Positions 42,785-51,253 of a DNA stretch of 64,000 bases are shown in pieces. The DNA comes from CADCVW01 sp964251385 (lineage in GTDB: Bacteria > Pseudomonadota > Alphaproteobacteria > Sphingomonadales > Sphingomonadaceae). A program made the translations under genes and the position numbers. The notes beneath the pieces were generated by a model. That model saw only the letters and a program-made list of their open reading frames with translations. It was not told the DNA's origin and made no database searches. Positions within the stretch are counted from its first letter, which is position 1. Each line of letters begins with the position of its first letter. Location of the stretch: NCBI GenBank assembly GCA_964251385.1, contig CAXUJK010000001.1:682001-746000 (forward strand), in the 5' to 3' direction.

Positions 42785-44269
42785 TCAGATCGGTACGGTG
42801 TCCGTCAGATAGGGATCGGCAGGCACCGCGTCTGGAACCGGCAATCTCGGCACCGGCCTTGCCGCCGCGTTGGCCAGCCATTCCGGACCGGTAGGCCGTC
42901 CGCGGATCGACTTGTCGGACTTGGTCGACACGAGTCCGTAGATCGGCAGGTCGCGATACCCCGGGGCAGCGTCGCCGAACGCCCAGGCCAAATTGCCGTA
43001 GGTCGCGGGGTCGCGGCCGTCGAGGCTGAGCCGGTCGTTGAGGTAGCAGGCGGTGGCCCACGCGGTCTTGGGATCGGGCGTGTATTCGATGATCTTCTTG
43101 GCCCAGTACATGCGCAGGTTGTTGTGCATCCACCCGTCCAGCACATACTGTTTTTGGCACGCGTTCCAGGTCTCGTCGCGCGTCTCGCCGTGGAGCAGCG
43201 CGGACAGGGTTTCGACGTCCGGGCGCGGGTCCGACGCGTGTTCGCCGAGATAGCGGTGCGAGCGGTCGGGCAACCTGCCGTAGCTTTCGGGCACGGGTTT
43301 GGTGCGCGCCGCGTAGTGATACCATTCGCGCCACGTGAGCAGCTCGTCGTTGTATTTCGCCTTGTCGGCGGCGGGGACGTCCGCGGCCTGCACTGCCGCG
43401 ACGATTTCGCGAGGACCGACGAGGCCGAAGTGCAGGTAGGGCGACAGCGAACTCGCGCCTTCGGGGCGGCTCGCGTCGCCCCGCGCGCCTGCGTACACCG
43501 GGAGCACTTCCTTGCTCAGGCGGCGCAGGCGGATCAACACTTCGTCGCGCGTCGCGGGGAACATGGCGACGGGGGCGACGCTGTGATCGATGTCAAGCGA
43601 CGCGACGAGCGTGTCGAGATCGGCATCGGAGGCGTTCGACCAGTCGTCGGGGGCGTAGGGCAGCGGGCCATCATAGGGCGCAACCGTCGGCTCCTCTTCG
43701 CGCCACGCATACCATTGCTCACGCGCCTTTTCGTGGCGGCGGCGAAAGGCGGACGTCGTGCCGATGCCGACGTCCATGCTGAGCGGCGGGACGACGCATG
43801 CCGCATTCACCGCGAACACGGCGACCGAAGTTTTCGCGGCGACGCGTTCGGACTGCCACTGCGCGACGAACGCAGGCTGGTCCTCCAGCACGATCGCAGC
43901 GGCGTTCGCGGCGAGGCGGTAGACGAGGCCTCGTTCGCGCTTTTCCGCCCGGTCCACATACTGGACACAGGCTAGCCCCCTCGCCTTGCACCCGCGTGCC
44001 ACATCTCGTGACCCGCCCAGGATGAAACGGTGCAGCCGCGCGGACGCGTACGGGTAATCTTCGCGCAAGCCATGATAGACGAGAACGGGCAGCCGCAGTT
44101 CGTTGCCCAGCCGGATCGCCGCGTCGATCACTGGATTGTCGCGCGCGCGCAGCGCCTGCTGAAGCCAGCACAGGATGTACGCGCTGCCTGGTGCCACCGC
44201 CTTGTCGTTGGCGGCGCGGACGCGGGGGGCTTCAATCCACGTCGAAAAGGCTTGCGGCAAGGTGGTCAT
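42785..44269 (-). CDS. phr: Class II CPD photolyase
   Basis: 494 residues from ATG 44269. Repairs cyclobutane pyrimidine dimers with light via FADH-. The class II signature near the C-terminus is clear: WMHNNLRMYWAKKIIEYTPDP, then YLNDRLSLDGRDP and PIYG near the end. The N-terminal antenna domain begins YILCWLQQALRARDNPVID. It ends 43 nt before argC on the same strand and diverges from the Hsp70 gene. Confidence 0.93.
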   Translation of the reverse strand: MTTLPQAFSTWIEAPRVRAANDKAVAPGSAYILCWLQQALRARDNPVIDAAIRLGNELRLPVLVYHGLREDYPYASARLHRFILGGSRDVARGCKARGLACVQYVDRAEKRERGLVYRLAANAAAIVLEDQPAFVAQWQSERVAAKTSVAVFAVNAACVVPPLSMDVGIGTTSAFRRRHEKAREQWYAWREEEPTVAPYDGPLPYAPDDWSNASDADLDTLVASLDIDHSVAPVAMFPATRDEVLIRLRRLSKEVLPVYAGARGDASRPEGASSLSPYLHFGLVGPREIVAAVQAADVPAADKAKYNDELLTWREWYHYAARTKPVPESYGRLPDRSHRYLGEHASDPRPDVETLSALLHGETRDETWNACQKQYVLDGWMHNNLRMYWAKKIIEYTPDPKTAWATACYLNDRLSLDGRDPATYGNLAWAFGDAAPGYRDLPIYGLVSTKSDKSIRGRPTGPEWLANAAARPVPRLPVPDAVPADPYLTDTVPI

Positions 44270-44341
44270 GGCGCGCTCAACCGCCGAGCGGTTCGCGGGG
44301 TCCCGTTGCGTAAACGCAGGTTGCCGGGATAGCACTCAGGC

Positions 44342-46045
44342 ATGATCATCGGAATCGATCTCGGGACCACCAACAGCGCGGCCGCGGTGTTCCGCGACGG
44401 CGCGGCGACGCTGATCCCCAACCGGCTGGGCGACGTGCTCACCCCGTCCGCCGTGTCGATCGACGGCGGCGGCGAGGTGCTGGTCGGCATGGCCGCGCGC
44501 GAGCGCCAGGGCACGCACCCCAAGGACACCGCGACCGCGTTCAAGCGCTACATCGGCACGGCGCGCGAGACCGTGCTGGGCGGGCGCAGCTTTTCCGCCG
44601 AAGAACTGTCGGGCCTCGTCCTGCGCAGCCTCAAGGAGGATGCCGAGGCTTTCCTGGGCGTAGACGTGACCGAAGCGGTCGTCACCGTGCCCGCCTACTT
44701 CAACGACAAACAGCGCAAGGCGACGCGCCGCGCGGGCGAGCTCGCCGGGCTGCGTGTCGATCGCATCGTCAACGAGCCGACCGCGGCGGCGCTTGCCTAC
44801 GGCATCCACAGGCTCGACGCGGAGTCCCGCTTCCTCGTGTTCGACCTGGGCGGCGGGACGTTCGACGTGTCCGTGCTCGAGATCTTCGAAGGCGTCATCG
44901 AGGTCCGCGCGTCGACGGGCGACAACCGCCTGGGCGGCGAGGATTTCAACGAAGTGCTCGTCGGCATGATGCGCGACAAGCACGCGCGAGCATGGGGTGC
45001 GTGGGGTCGAGGCGACGACGCATTGTACCAGAAACTGCGCGAACAGGCGGAGCGCGCGCGCCGGACCCTGTCGCGCGCGCCGTCGGCCGACATGAGCGTC
45101 GTGTGGCACGATCAGGCGTTCGACCTGACGGTGACCGCCGATGCGTTCGAGGAAGCGTGCGCGCCGCTCATCACCCGGTTGCGCGAGCCGGTGCTTCGCT
45201 CGCTCCGCGACAGCGACCTGCGCCCCGAAGCCTTGTCCGAGATCATCCTGATCGGCGGAGCGACGCGCATGCCGATCGTACGCAAGGCTGTCGCCCGCAT
45301 GTTCGGGCGGTTCCCCAACGCCACCGTCAATCCGGACGAGGCGGTTGCGCTGGGCGCGGCGGTTCAAGCCGGGTTGAAGGCGCGCGACGCGGCGTTGCGC
45401 GAGGTCGTGCTGACGGACGTGTGCCCCTTCTCGCTCGGCGTCGAGACGGTGCGCGACCTCGGCAACAAGGCGTTCGAGGAAGGCGTTTTCGCGCCCGTCA
45501 TCGAACGCAACACGACCGTGCCCGCAAGCCGATCCGAGATCTTCACGACGACGCAGCCCAACCAGCCGTCGGTGCGGGTCAAGATCTTCCAGGGGGAGTC
45601 GCGCTCCGTCACCGACAATGTGCAGATCGGCGAGATCGAAGTGCCGATGCCGCGCGGCCCCGCGCACCAGCCGTTCGAGTGCCGCTTTTCGTACGACATC
45701 AACGGGTTGCTCGAAGTCGACATCCTGGTGCCCGCGAGCAAGGAACGGCGGCAGCTCGTCATTTCCGACCCCGACGTGGAGGTGGACCCGGCAGAGTTCG
45801 CGCGTCGGCGAGAGGCTCTGGCCGCGCTGAAGGTGCATCCGCGGGACGAGGAGCCGGTGCGCGCGGCGTTGGCGCGGGGAGACCGGTGCTGGGAGGACGC
45901 GCTGGGCGAGGGACGCGACCATGTCAGCCACCTGATCGGGCAGTTCAAGGCGGCGATCGAAACGCAGGACCCGCGGGTCGTCGAGCGCGCGCGCGAGGCG
46001 TTCATGAGCGAACTCGACCGGCTCGAGGGTGAATCGTTCTTGTGA
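44342..46045 (+). CDS. Hsp70-family chaperone, HscC-like
   Basis: 567 residues, shorter than DnaK (about 640) because the C-terminal lid is reduced. The ATPase domain is intact: IGIDLGTTNS (residues 3-12), VPAYFNDKQRKATRRAGELAGL, NEPTAAALAYG, DLGGGTFD (168-175) and GGATRMPIV. The substrate-binding domain shows DVCPFSLGVET and ERNTTVPASRSEIFTTTQPNQPSV. Length and sequence style match HscC rather than DnaK. The gene overlaps the following J-domain gene, the probable partner, as with HscC and membrane J proteins in E. coli. Confidence 0.9.
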   Translation: MIIGIDLGTTNSAAAVFRDGAATLIPNRLGDVLTPSAVSIDGGGEVLVGMAARERQGTHPKDTATAFKRYIGTARETVLGGRSFSAEELSGLVLRSLKEDAEAFLGVDVTEAVVTVPAYFNDKQRKATRRAGELAGLRVDRIVNEPTAAALAYGIHRLDAESRFLVFDLGGGTFDVSVLEIFEGVIEVRASTGDNRLGGEDFNEVLVGMMRDKHARAWGAWGRGDDALYQKLREQAERARRTLSRAPSADMSVVWHDQAFDLTVTADAFEEACAPLITRLREPVLRSLRDSDLRPEALSEIILIGGATRMPIVRKAVARMFGRFPNATVNPDEAVALGAAVQAGLKARDAALREVVLTDVCPFSLGVETVRDLGNKAFEEGVFAPVIERNTTVPASRSEIFTTTQPNQPSVRVKIFQGESRSVTDNVQIGEIEVPMPRGPAHQPFECRFSYDINGLLEVDILVPASKERRQLVISDPDVEVDPAEFARRREALAALKVHPRDEEPVRAALARGDRCWEDALGEGRDHVSHLIGQFKAAIETQDPRVVERAREAFMSELDRLEGESFL

Positions 46046-48110
46046 GCGGCACCGCTTGAGCTCGGTCTGGGAAACGCTGGGCGTCCCGCGCGGCAGCGAC
46101 CGCGACGCGATCCGGCGCGGCTATGCGAGGCTGTTGAAGACGGTTCACCCGGAGGACGATCCCGAAGGCTTCAAGGCGTTGCGTGAAGCGTACGACCGGG
46201 CATTGCAGGAGGCGGACTGGGCGGCGCGCTACGGAGACGAAGACGACCCGGAGGGCGGGGACGACGACGAGGACGCTTACGATCAGGACTGGGGAAAGGA
46301 CGTCGCGCAGGAGGCGTTCGCGGGCGACGAGGCCGAAGGTCGCGGGCCGATCTGGCGGACGCACGACACCGCTCCGGCCCCCCTCGCCGCCAGGGACGGC
46401 GCCGCCGACGATGCGTTCGCCGCGCAGGAAGCGCGGGAGTCCGCCGAACTCGACACGCTCATGCACAATCTGGCCGAACGGCTGCATTCCGAAGCCGAAC
46501 TCGACCCGGACGGGCTGGTCCGGGCGTTCGAGGCGATCGTGGCGTCGCCCGTCATGGGCAATATTTCCGCGAGCGCCGGGGTAGAGGCGTGGCTGGCCGG
46601 CGCGATCGCCGACACGATCCCCCGGTCCGATCCGCTGATCGTGCCCGCGATCCAGGCTTTCGGGTGGAACGGCGGCGACTACCGGTTGGCGAACGATTGG
46701 ACGATCGGCCGCATCATGGGCCGGATCGACGAATGGGACTTTGCCGCCGCCGCGACGGAGCGGGGTTCGGACGTGTGGGTCGGTTGGCGCGCGCTGACGA
46801 GGCGGCCGCTGCCCGGCTGGCGCATGCGGCTGCTCGGGTGGTCGGCGACGCGGCGGACGCAGGTGGCGGCGCTGCTCGATCGGGCGGAGTACGACATGCC
46901 GGGCCTGGGCCATTATTTCACGCCCGAACGCGTTGCCTGGTTCCGGGCGTTCGCGGCGCGCGCGCACCACACGTGGAGCACGCTGCTGCTCGCACCACTT
47001 GTCCTCTGGCTGGTTGCGACCGTGGTGGTCGCGTTGACGAACAACGACGACACCATCGGTTACGCGATGCTGTTGGGCACGCCGCTCGCTTTGGCCGTGC
47101 CGACCTTGTGGGTGCGGCTCGTCAAGCGGCGGCAGCTCGGCTGGTTCTCCGGCGACCTGGACGCGCCGCCGCGCTGGTTCTCGAACGGCTGGATGCCCGC
47201 CGCCGCCGCGTGGCCGCTTGTAGCGATGCTGCTGCCTGGCAACGCGGCGGGCGTCGCGATCGCGATCGCGCTGTCCGCCGTGCTCGTCTTGTGGACCACG
47301 GTCGCACAGCCGCCCGCGCCGCTGACCGACAATCTGGCGACGCGCACGTTCAACTTCCTGTCGGCCCTCTTACTTCCGTTCTTCCTCGTGATCTCGCAGG
47401 CGCTGCAGGACCAGCAACGCTTCGTCATGTGGCTGGCGGTCGCGATCGCGACCGGGACGGCGTGGCTGCGCGGACGGCAGCGTCTGGCCTATATGCTGCC
47501 CGAACTCGTTGCGCGGCTGCGCGTGCCCGCGACCTATTGGGCGATCCCGGCGCTGATCGGCGTCGCGCTACTCGTCCATGTAGTCTTGCCCGGCACCCCG
47601 CTGACCTACACCGCCGGGCTGGCCGTCGTGCTGGGCATTCCGGTCCTGAAACTGCTCTGGGACGTCGAGCCGCAGGCCACAGGAGTGGTCACCGTCGCCA
47701 TGTGGATCGCGCTGGCGGTCTTCTACGTCGCCGTCATCCCGCCGCTTCCGGACACGCGGGAGAAAGGCGCGTCGCCAGAAGCCGCGCTCGCGGTGTGTCC
47801 GCCGGACACGCGCACGGAGCTCGGCCCGCCCGTGCCGTGCGGCTCGCCCGCGAGCTGGTTCACGGCCGACGATTACCCGGACGAAGCTGTGCGCAAGGAA
47901 GCCACCGGAACGACCGCCTACGACCTGTATGTCGATCAGACTGGAGCTGTCATCGACTGCACCGTTACACAGAGCAGCGGAAGCCCAACACTCGACGAGA
48001 CGACCTGCACGGTCTTGCGCGAACGCGCGCGCTTTCTGCCGGCGCGTGACGCCGTGGGTCCGATCGCAGCGAATTGGGCGAACAGGACTGTCTGGAGGCT
48101 CACGGATTAG
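46029..48110 (+). CDS. Membrane J-domain protein with C-terminal TonB domain
   Basis: 693 residues from GTG 46029; TTG 46056 gives a shorter, also plausible N-terminus. Residues 12-60 form a J domain (VWETLGVPRGSDRDAIRRGYARLL..) whose HPD motif reads HPE (40-42). An acidic and then alpha-helical linker follows (70-300). About nine membrane segments lie between 316 and 571. The last 85 residues (SWFTADDYPDEAV..YDLYVDQTGAVIDCTVTQSSG..LDETTC..RARFLPARD) are a TonB C-terminal domain with its paired Cys644/Cys660. An odd number of helices puts J inside and TonB in the periplasm. It overlaps the Hsp70 gene by 17 nt. Confidence 0.85.
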   Translation: MNRSCERHRLSSVWETLGVPRGSDRDAIRRGYARLLKTVHPEDDPEGFKALREAYDRALQEADWAARYGDEDDPEGGDDDEDAYDQDWGKDVAQEAFAGDEAEGRGPIWRTHDTAPAPLAARDGAADDAFAAQEARESAELDTLMHNLAERLHSEAELDPDGLVRAFEAIVASPVMGNISASAGVEAWLAGAIADTIPRSDPLIVPAIQAFGWNGGDYRLANDWTIGRIMGRIDEWDFAAAATERGSDVWVGWRALTRRPLPGWRMRLLGWSATRRTQVAALLDRAEYDMPGLGHYFTPERVAWFRAFAARAHHTWSTLLLAPLVLWLVATVVVALTNNDDTIGYAMLLGTPLALAVPTLWVRLVKRRQLGWFSGDLDAPPRWFSNGWMPAAAAWPLVAMLLPGNAAGVAIAIALSAVLVLWTTVAQPPAPLTDNLATRTFNFLSALLLPFFLVISQALQDQQRFVMWLAVAIATGTAWLRGRQRLAYMLPELVARLRVPATYWAIPALIGVALLVHVVLPGTPLTYTAGLAVVLGIPVLKLLWDVEPQATGVVTVAMWIALAVFYVAVIPPLPDTREKGASPEAALAVCPPDTRTELGPPVPCGSPASWFTADDYPDEAVRKEATGTTAYDLYVDQTGAVIDCTVTQSSGSPTLDETTCTVLRERARFLPARDAVGPIAANWANRTVWRLTD

Positions 48111-48122
48111 CCGACCTGCGGA

Positions 48123-49136
48123 CTACGCTCCCGCGCGTGCTTCCCGGAAGGACACCAGCCCGCGCTTCTGCTCGTCCCACAGGACCAGGCGAACCGCCCT
48201 GAAGCTCTGCAGCAGCGTCAGGCGGCCGATCTGGCCGAGTTCGGGCTTGTCGCGCAGCACTTCGGGCAGCCGGTAGTAGGGAATGCGGCTCGCCAGATGG
48301 TGGACGTGGTGGATGCCGATATTCGCGGTGAACCAGCGCAGCACGCCGGGCAGGTCGTAGTGCGAGCTGCCGTGCAGCGCCGAGTGGTGAAAGCTCCACT
48401 CACCTTCGCGCTCCCAGACCGTGTCTTCGAATTGGTGCTGGACGTAGAACAGCCACACGCCGACCGTCGCCGCCATCAGCGTAATCGGAACCTGGATCAC
48501 CAGGAACGGAACGAGCCCGACAGTCCAGATAACGCCCGCGACGAGCAACGCCGTCGCCACGTTGGTCGCCATGACGCTGACCCAGGGCGTCCATCCGTCG
48601 CGCATCAGCCCGAGCGGCAGGCGGTGGCGCAGCAGGAACTGGTAGGCGGGGCCGATCCCGAACATGACGGCGGGATGGCGGTAGACGCGATACCAGAAGC
48701 GCTGGACGGCGGTCAGGGCGCGGAACTCGTCGACGGTCAGCGTGTCGATGTCGCCGATCCCGCGATTGTCGAGATTGCCGTGGTTGGCGTGGTGCAACGC
48801 GTGCGAACGCCGCCAGTAGTCGTACGGGGTGAGCGTCAGCACGCCCATGACGCGCCCGACCCAGTCGTTGGTCGCGCGCCGCCGGAAGAACGATCCGTGC
48901 CCGCAATCGTGCTGGATCAGGAACAGGCGAAGCATGAACCCTGCCGCCGGGACCGTCAGAACGAGCCCGACCCACCAGCCCGCGTCGACCAGCGCCCAGG
49001 TCGCGACCCACAGTAGGATGAACGGGATCACCGTGATCGCGAGTTCGAAGACGCTGCGCACCGGCTTGGGCTCGCGATACGGTGCGATCTCGCGGAGGAG
49101 CGCGCGTGCGTCGGTCTGCACAGTGGGTTCAGGCAT
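48123..49136 (-). CDS. Membrane fatty-acid desaturase (acyl-lipid type)
   Basis: 337 residues with hydrophobic segments near 32-52, 54-74 and in 195-235. All three histidine boxes of di-iron membrane desaturases are present: HDCGH (76-80), HALHH (112-116) and HHVHH (in NIGIHHVHHLAS). The spacing fits delta-12/omega-6-type enzymes that desaturate membrane lipid acyl chains. Convergent with the J-domain/TonB gene, 12 nt apart. Confidence 0.92.
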   Translation of the reverse strand: MPEPTVQTDARALLREIAPYREPKPVRSVFELAITVIPFILLWVATWALVDAGWWVGLVLTVPAAGFMLRLFLIQHDCGHGSFFRRRATNDWVGRVMGVLTLTPYDYWRRSHALHHANHGNLDNRGIGDIDTLTVDEFRALTAVQRFWYRVYRHPAVMFGIGPAYQFLLRHRLPLGLMRDGWTPWVSVMATNVATALLVAGVIWTVGLVPFLVIQVPITLMAATVGVWLFYVQHQFEDTVWEREGEWSFHHSALHGSSHYDLPGVLRWFTANIGIHHVHHLASRIPYYRLPEVLRDKPELGQIGRLTLLQSFRAVRLVLWDEQKRGLVSFREARAGA

Positions 49137-49409
49137 GGCAGGTTCCGTTCGCGCGCCGGACAGACCTTGCCCCCAACGAAGATAGGACCGCGGCCGAACG
49201 GCTCCAAGAGCGGGCGGGCCCGCGCGGTCGATGAGTCGAGTCCAAAATCGGATATCCCGTCGCGAAACGCCTCTGCTCGCCCGAGGCATGCCGATCCCTA
49301 AACGAACGAGGTTAACGGGACAAATACAACGACGAACACGCGGCAAGCGGGCCGAGCTTGGCGGGTGGCCGGCGAGCCTGTAGCCACGGCAACGGGGGAG
49401 GACGAACGG

Positions 49410-50321
49410 TTGACGGCAGGTGACGCGTACGCCGGTCATGCGCATGCCGGACATGCACATGCCGGACATGCACATGCGACCGTCGATTTCAGCCGTGCGT
49501 TCCTGGTCGGCACGCTGCTCAATCTCGCGTTCGTCGCGGTCGAGGCGGGGTACGGCTTCGCGATGGGGTCGATGGCGCTGCTCGCGGACGCGGGTCACAA
49601 TCTGTCGGACGTAGGCGGGCTGATCGTCGCATGGGCCGCGACGAGCCTGGCGCGGCGGCCGCCGTCGGCGCGCTACACCTACGGGCTGGGACGCGCGTCG
49701 ATCCTTGCGGCCCTGATCAACGCGCTGCTCCTTCTGATCGCGACCGGCGCGATCGCGTGGGAAGCGGTGCGCCGCCTGGCGGAGCCCGCGCCGGTGCCGG
49801 GCGGCACGATCATGGCGGTCGCCGCGATGGGCATCGTGGTCAACGGCGCGACCGCGCTGATGTTCGCGCGCGGGCGGCGCGGCGACATCAACATCCGGGG
49901 CGCATACCTGCACATGGCCGCGGACGCCGCCGTGTCGGCGGGCGTGGTCGTAGCCGGGTTCGTCATATGGCGAACCGGGTGGCGCTGGGTCGATCCGGCG
50001 GCCAGCCTGGGCATCGTCGCCGTCATCCTGTGGAGCGGCGGGCGGCTGCTGCGCGAGGCGATGGCGATGTCGCTCGACCGGGTGCCCGCGCGGATCGACC
50101 CGGCGGCGGTCGGCGATGCGTTGGGCGCGCTGCCCGGCGTCACAAGCGTGCGAAGCCTGCGCATCTGGCCCGTGAGCACGACCGAAGCGGCGTTGACGTG
50201 CCGGCTGAGCGTGCCGTCCGGCCACCCGGGCGACGCGTTCCTGCGCAAGGCGGCCGCGATGCTGCACGACCGCTTCGGCATCGCGCACGCGACGTTGCAG
50301 ATCGAAATCGGCAAGGACTGA
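49410..50321 (+). CDS. Cation diffusion facilitator (CzcD/ZitB-like)
   Basis: 303 residues from TTG 49410, chosen because GGGGGAGGA lies about 7 nt upstream; an in-frame GTG at 49365 has no usable binding site. Six membrane segments; the metal site of CDF transporters appears as DAGHNLSD in helix 2 and HMAADAAVS in helix 5 (two His/Asp pairs). The N-terminus carries three AGHAH repeats, a His-rich metal-binding tail typical of Zn/Cd/Co exporters. The C-terminal cytoplasmic domain ends with QIEIGKD. Confidence 0.92.
   Translation: MTAGDAYAGHAHAGHAHAGHAHATVDFSRAFLVGTLLNLAFVAVEAGYGFAMGSMALLADAGHNLSDVGGLIVAWAATSLARRPPSARYTYGLGRASILAALINALLLLIATGAIAWEAVRRLAEPAPVPGGTIMAVAAMGIVVNGATALMFARGRRGDINIRGAYLHMAADAAVSAGVVVAGFVIWRTGWRWVDPAASLGIVAVILWSGGRLLREAMAMSLDRVPARIDPAAVGDALGALPGVTSVRSLRIWPVSTTEAALTCRLSVPSGHPGDAFLRKAAAMLHDRFGIAHATLQIEIGKD
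49431..49475 (+). repeat. Three tandem 15-bp repeats coding AGHAH
   Basis: Units 49431-49445, 49446-49460 and 49461-49475; the last two are identical and the first differs at two bases. They lie in frame within the His-rich N-terminus of the CDF transporter gene, so copy number could change without frameshift. Confidence 0.9.
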
Positions 50322-50324
50322 ACG

Positions 50325-50903
50325 TCAGCGCAGGTCGGCGCGCACATCCACGTCGAACAGATTGCCGGGGGTGCCGGGTAGATCGACTACACCCTCGACT
50401 CCTTCGAGCAAGCCGCGCGCGCCTCGGTCGCCCGTCAGCGCCGTGACCGCGGCAAACAGGCCTACGCCGATCGCCACCGGGTGCCCGGGCACTCCACCGA
50501 CGCCGATCGTTGCGGCAGGCGCGCCTGCGGCGAGCGCGGCGACCAGCGCGGCGGCGGACGCGGGCGGCACGCGCGGCATGTCGCCGAGGAACACGAGCAC
50601 GCCGGTCGCATCGGCGGGCAGCGACGCGATCCCCACGCGCAGCGATGCGGACAGTCCGCTCCGCCAGTCGTCCGCGTGCACGATCCTCAGCCGGGGATCG
50701 TCGATGTCGGACAAGGCGACCGCGATCCGGTTCGCGTCCTCGCCGACGACGACGGCGACCGTGCCGACCGGTGCCGCCAGCGCGATCTCCGTCGCGACGC
50801 GGACCAGCGGCTTTCCGTCCCACAGCCCGAGCATCTTGCCGCCGCCGAACCGGCTCCCCGCGCCCGCCGCCAGCACCAGCGCGGCGTAGCCCGCCTCAGC
50901 CAC
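50325..50903 (-). CDS. MocA/MobA-like NTP transferase for molybdenum cofactor
   Basis: 192 residues from the GTG that overlaps the modE stop by 8 nt. N-terminal ALVLAAGAGSRFGGGKML is the nucleotide-binding loop of MobA/MocA proteins; FLGDMPRVPPASA has the metal-binding Asp, and GHPVAIG is conserved further on. MocA-type enzymes attach CMP to molybdopterin for xanthine-dehydrogenase-family enzymes. The neighbouring modE and the XdhC gene at 63.2 kb fit that role. Confidence 0.87.
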   Translation of the reverse strand: MAEAGYAALVLAAGAGSRFGGGKMLGLWDGKPLVRVATEIALAAPVGTVAVVVGEDANRIAVALSDIDDPRLRIVHADDWRSGLSASLRVGIASLPADATGVLVFLGDMPRVPPASAAALVAALAAGAPAATIGVGGVPGHPVAIGVGLFAAVTALTGDRGARGLLEGVEGVVDLPGTPGNLFDVDVRADLR

Positions 50904-51252
50904 CCCGTACCGCGTCCGCCAGCCGCGCGACCCCCGGCGCCGCCGCCGCACGCACCGTCTCTTCGAGTGCGTCGTACGCGGCCAGCACGCGCCGCCCATG
51001 GTCGGTCAACGTCGCCCCGCCTCCCGCTTCCCCGCCCGCGCGGGTCGCGACCATCGGCTCGGTGCCCATCGCGTTCAGCTCGGCGACGAGCTTGACGCTG
51101 CGCGCGTGCGACATGCCGAGAGACCGCGCGGCGCCCGACACCGACCCCGCCTCCCCAATGAGGCGGAGCAGCGTGATCTTGCCCGGCCCCAGCGCACCGC
51201 CGGGCAGTAGCACACGAAACCAGAGAGTCGGGCGCGGAGGCGCGTCGGTCAT
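50896..51252 (-). CDS. modE: ModE-type molybdate regulator, DNA-binding domain only
   Basis: 118 residues from ATG 51252. It is a LysR-like winged helix as in the ModE N-terminal domain: GPGKITLLRLIGEAGSVSGAARSLGMSHARSVKLVAELN followed by a GGEAGGGATLTDHGRRVLAAY wing. Full-length ModE (about 260 residues) has two molybdate-binding Mop domains that are absent here, so it must sense molybdate indirectly or as a dimer without them. A palindrome upstream of modA at 59.0 kb matches the ModE box. Confidence 0.88.
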   Translation of the reverse strand: MTDAPPRPTLWFRVLLPGGALGPGKITLLRLIGEAGSVSGAARSLGMSHARSVKLVAELNAMGTEPMVATRAGGEAGGGATLTDHGRRVLAAYDALEETVRAAAAPGVARLADAVRGG

Positions 51253-51253
51253 T

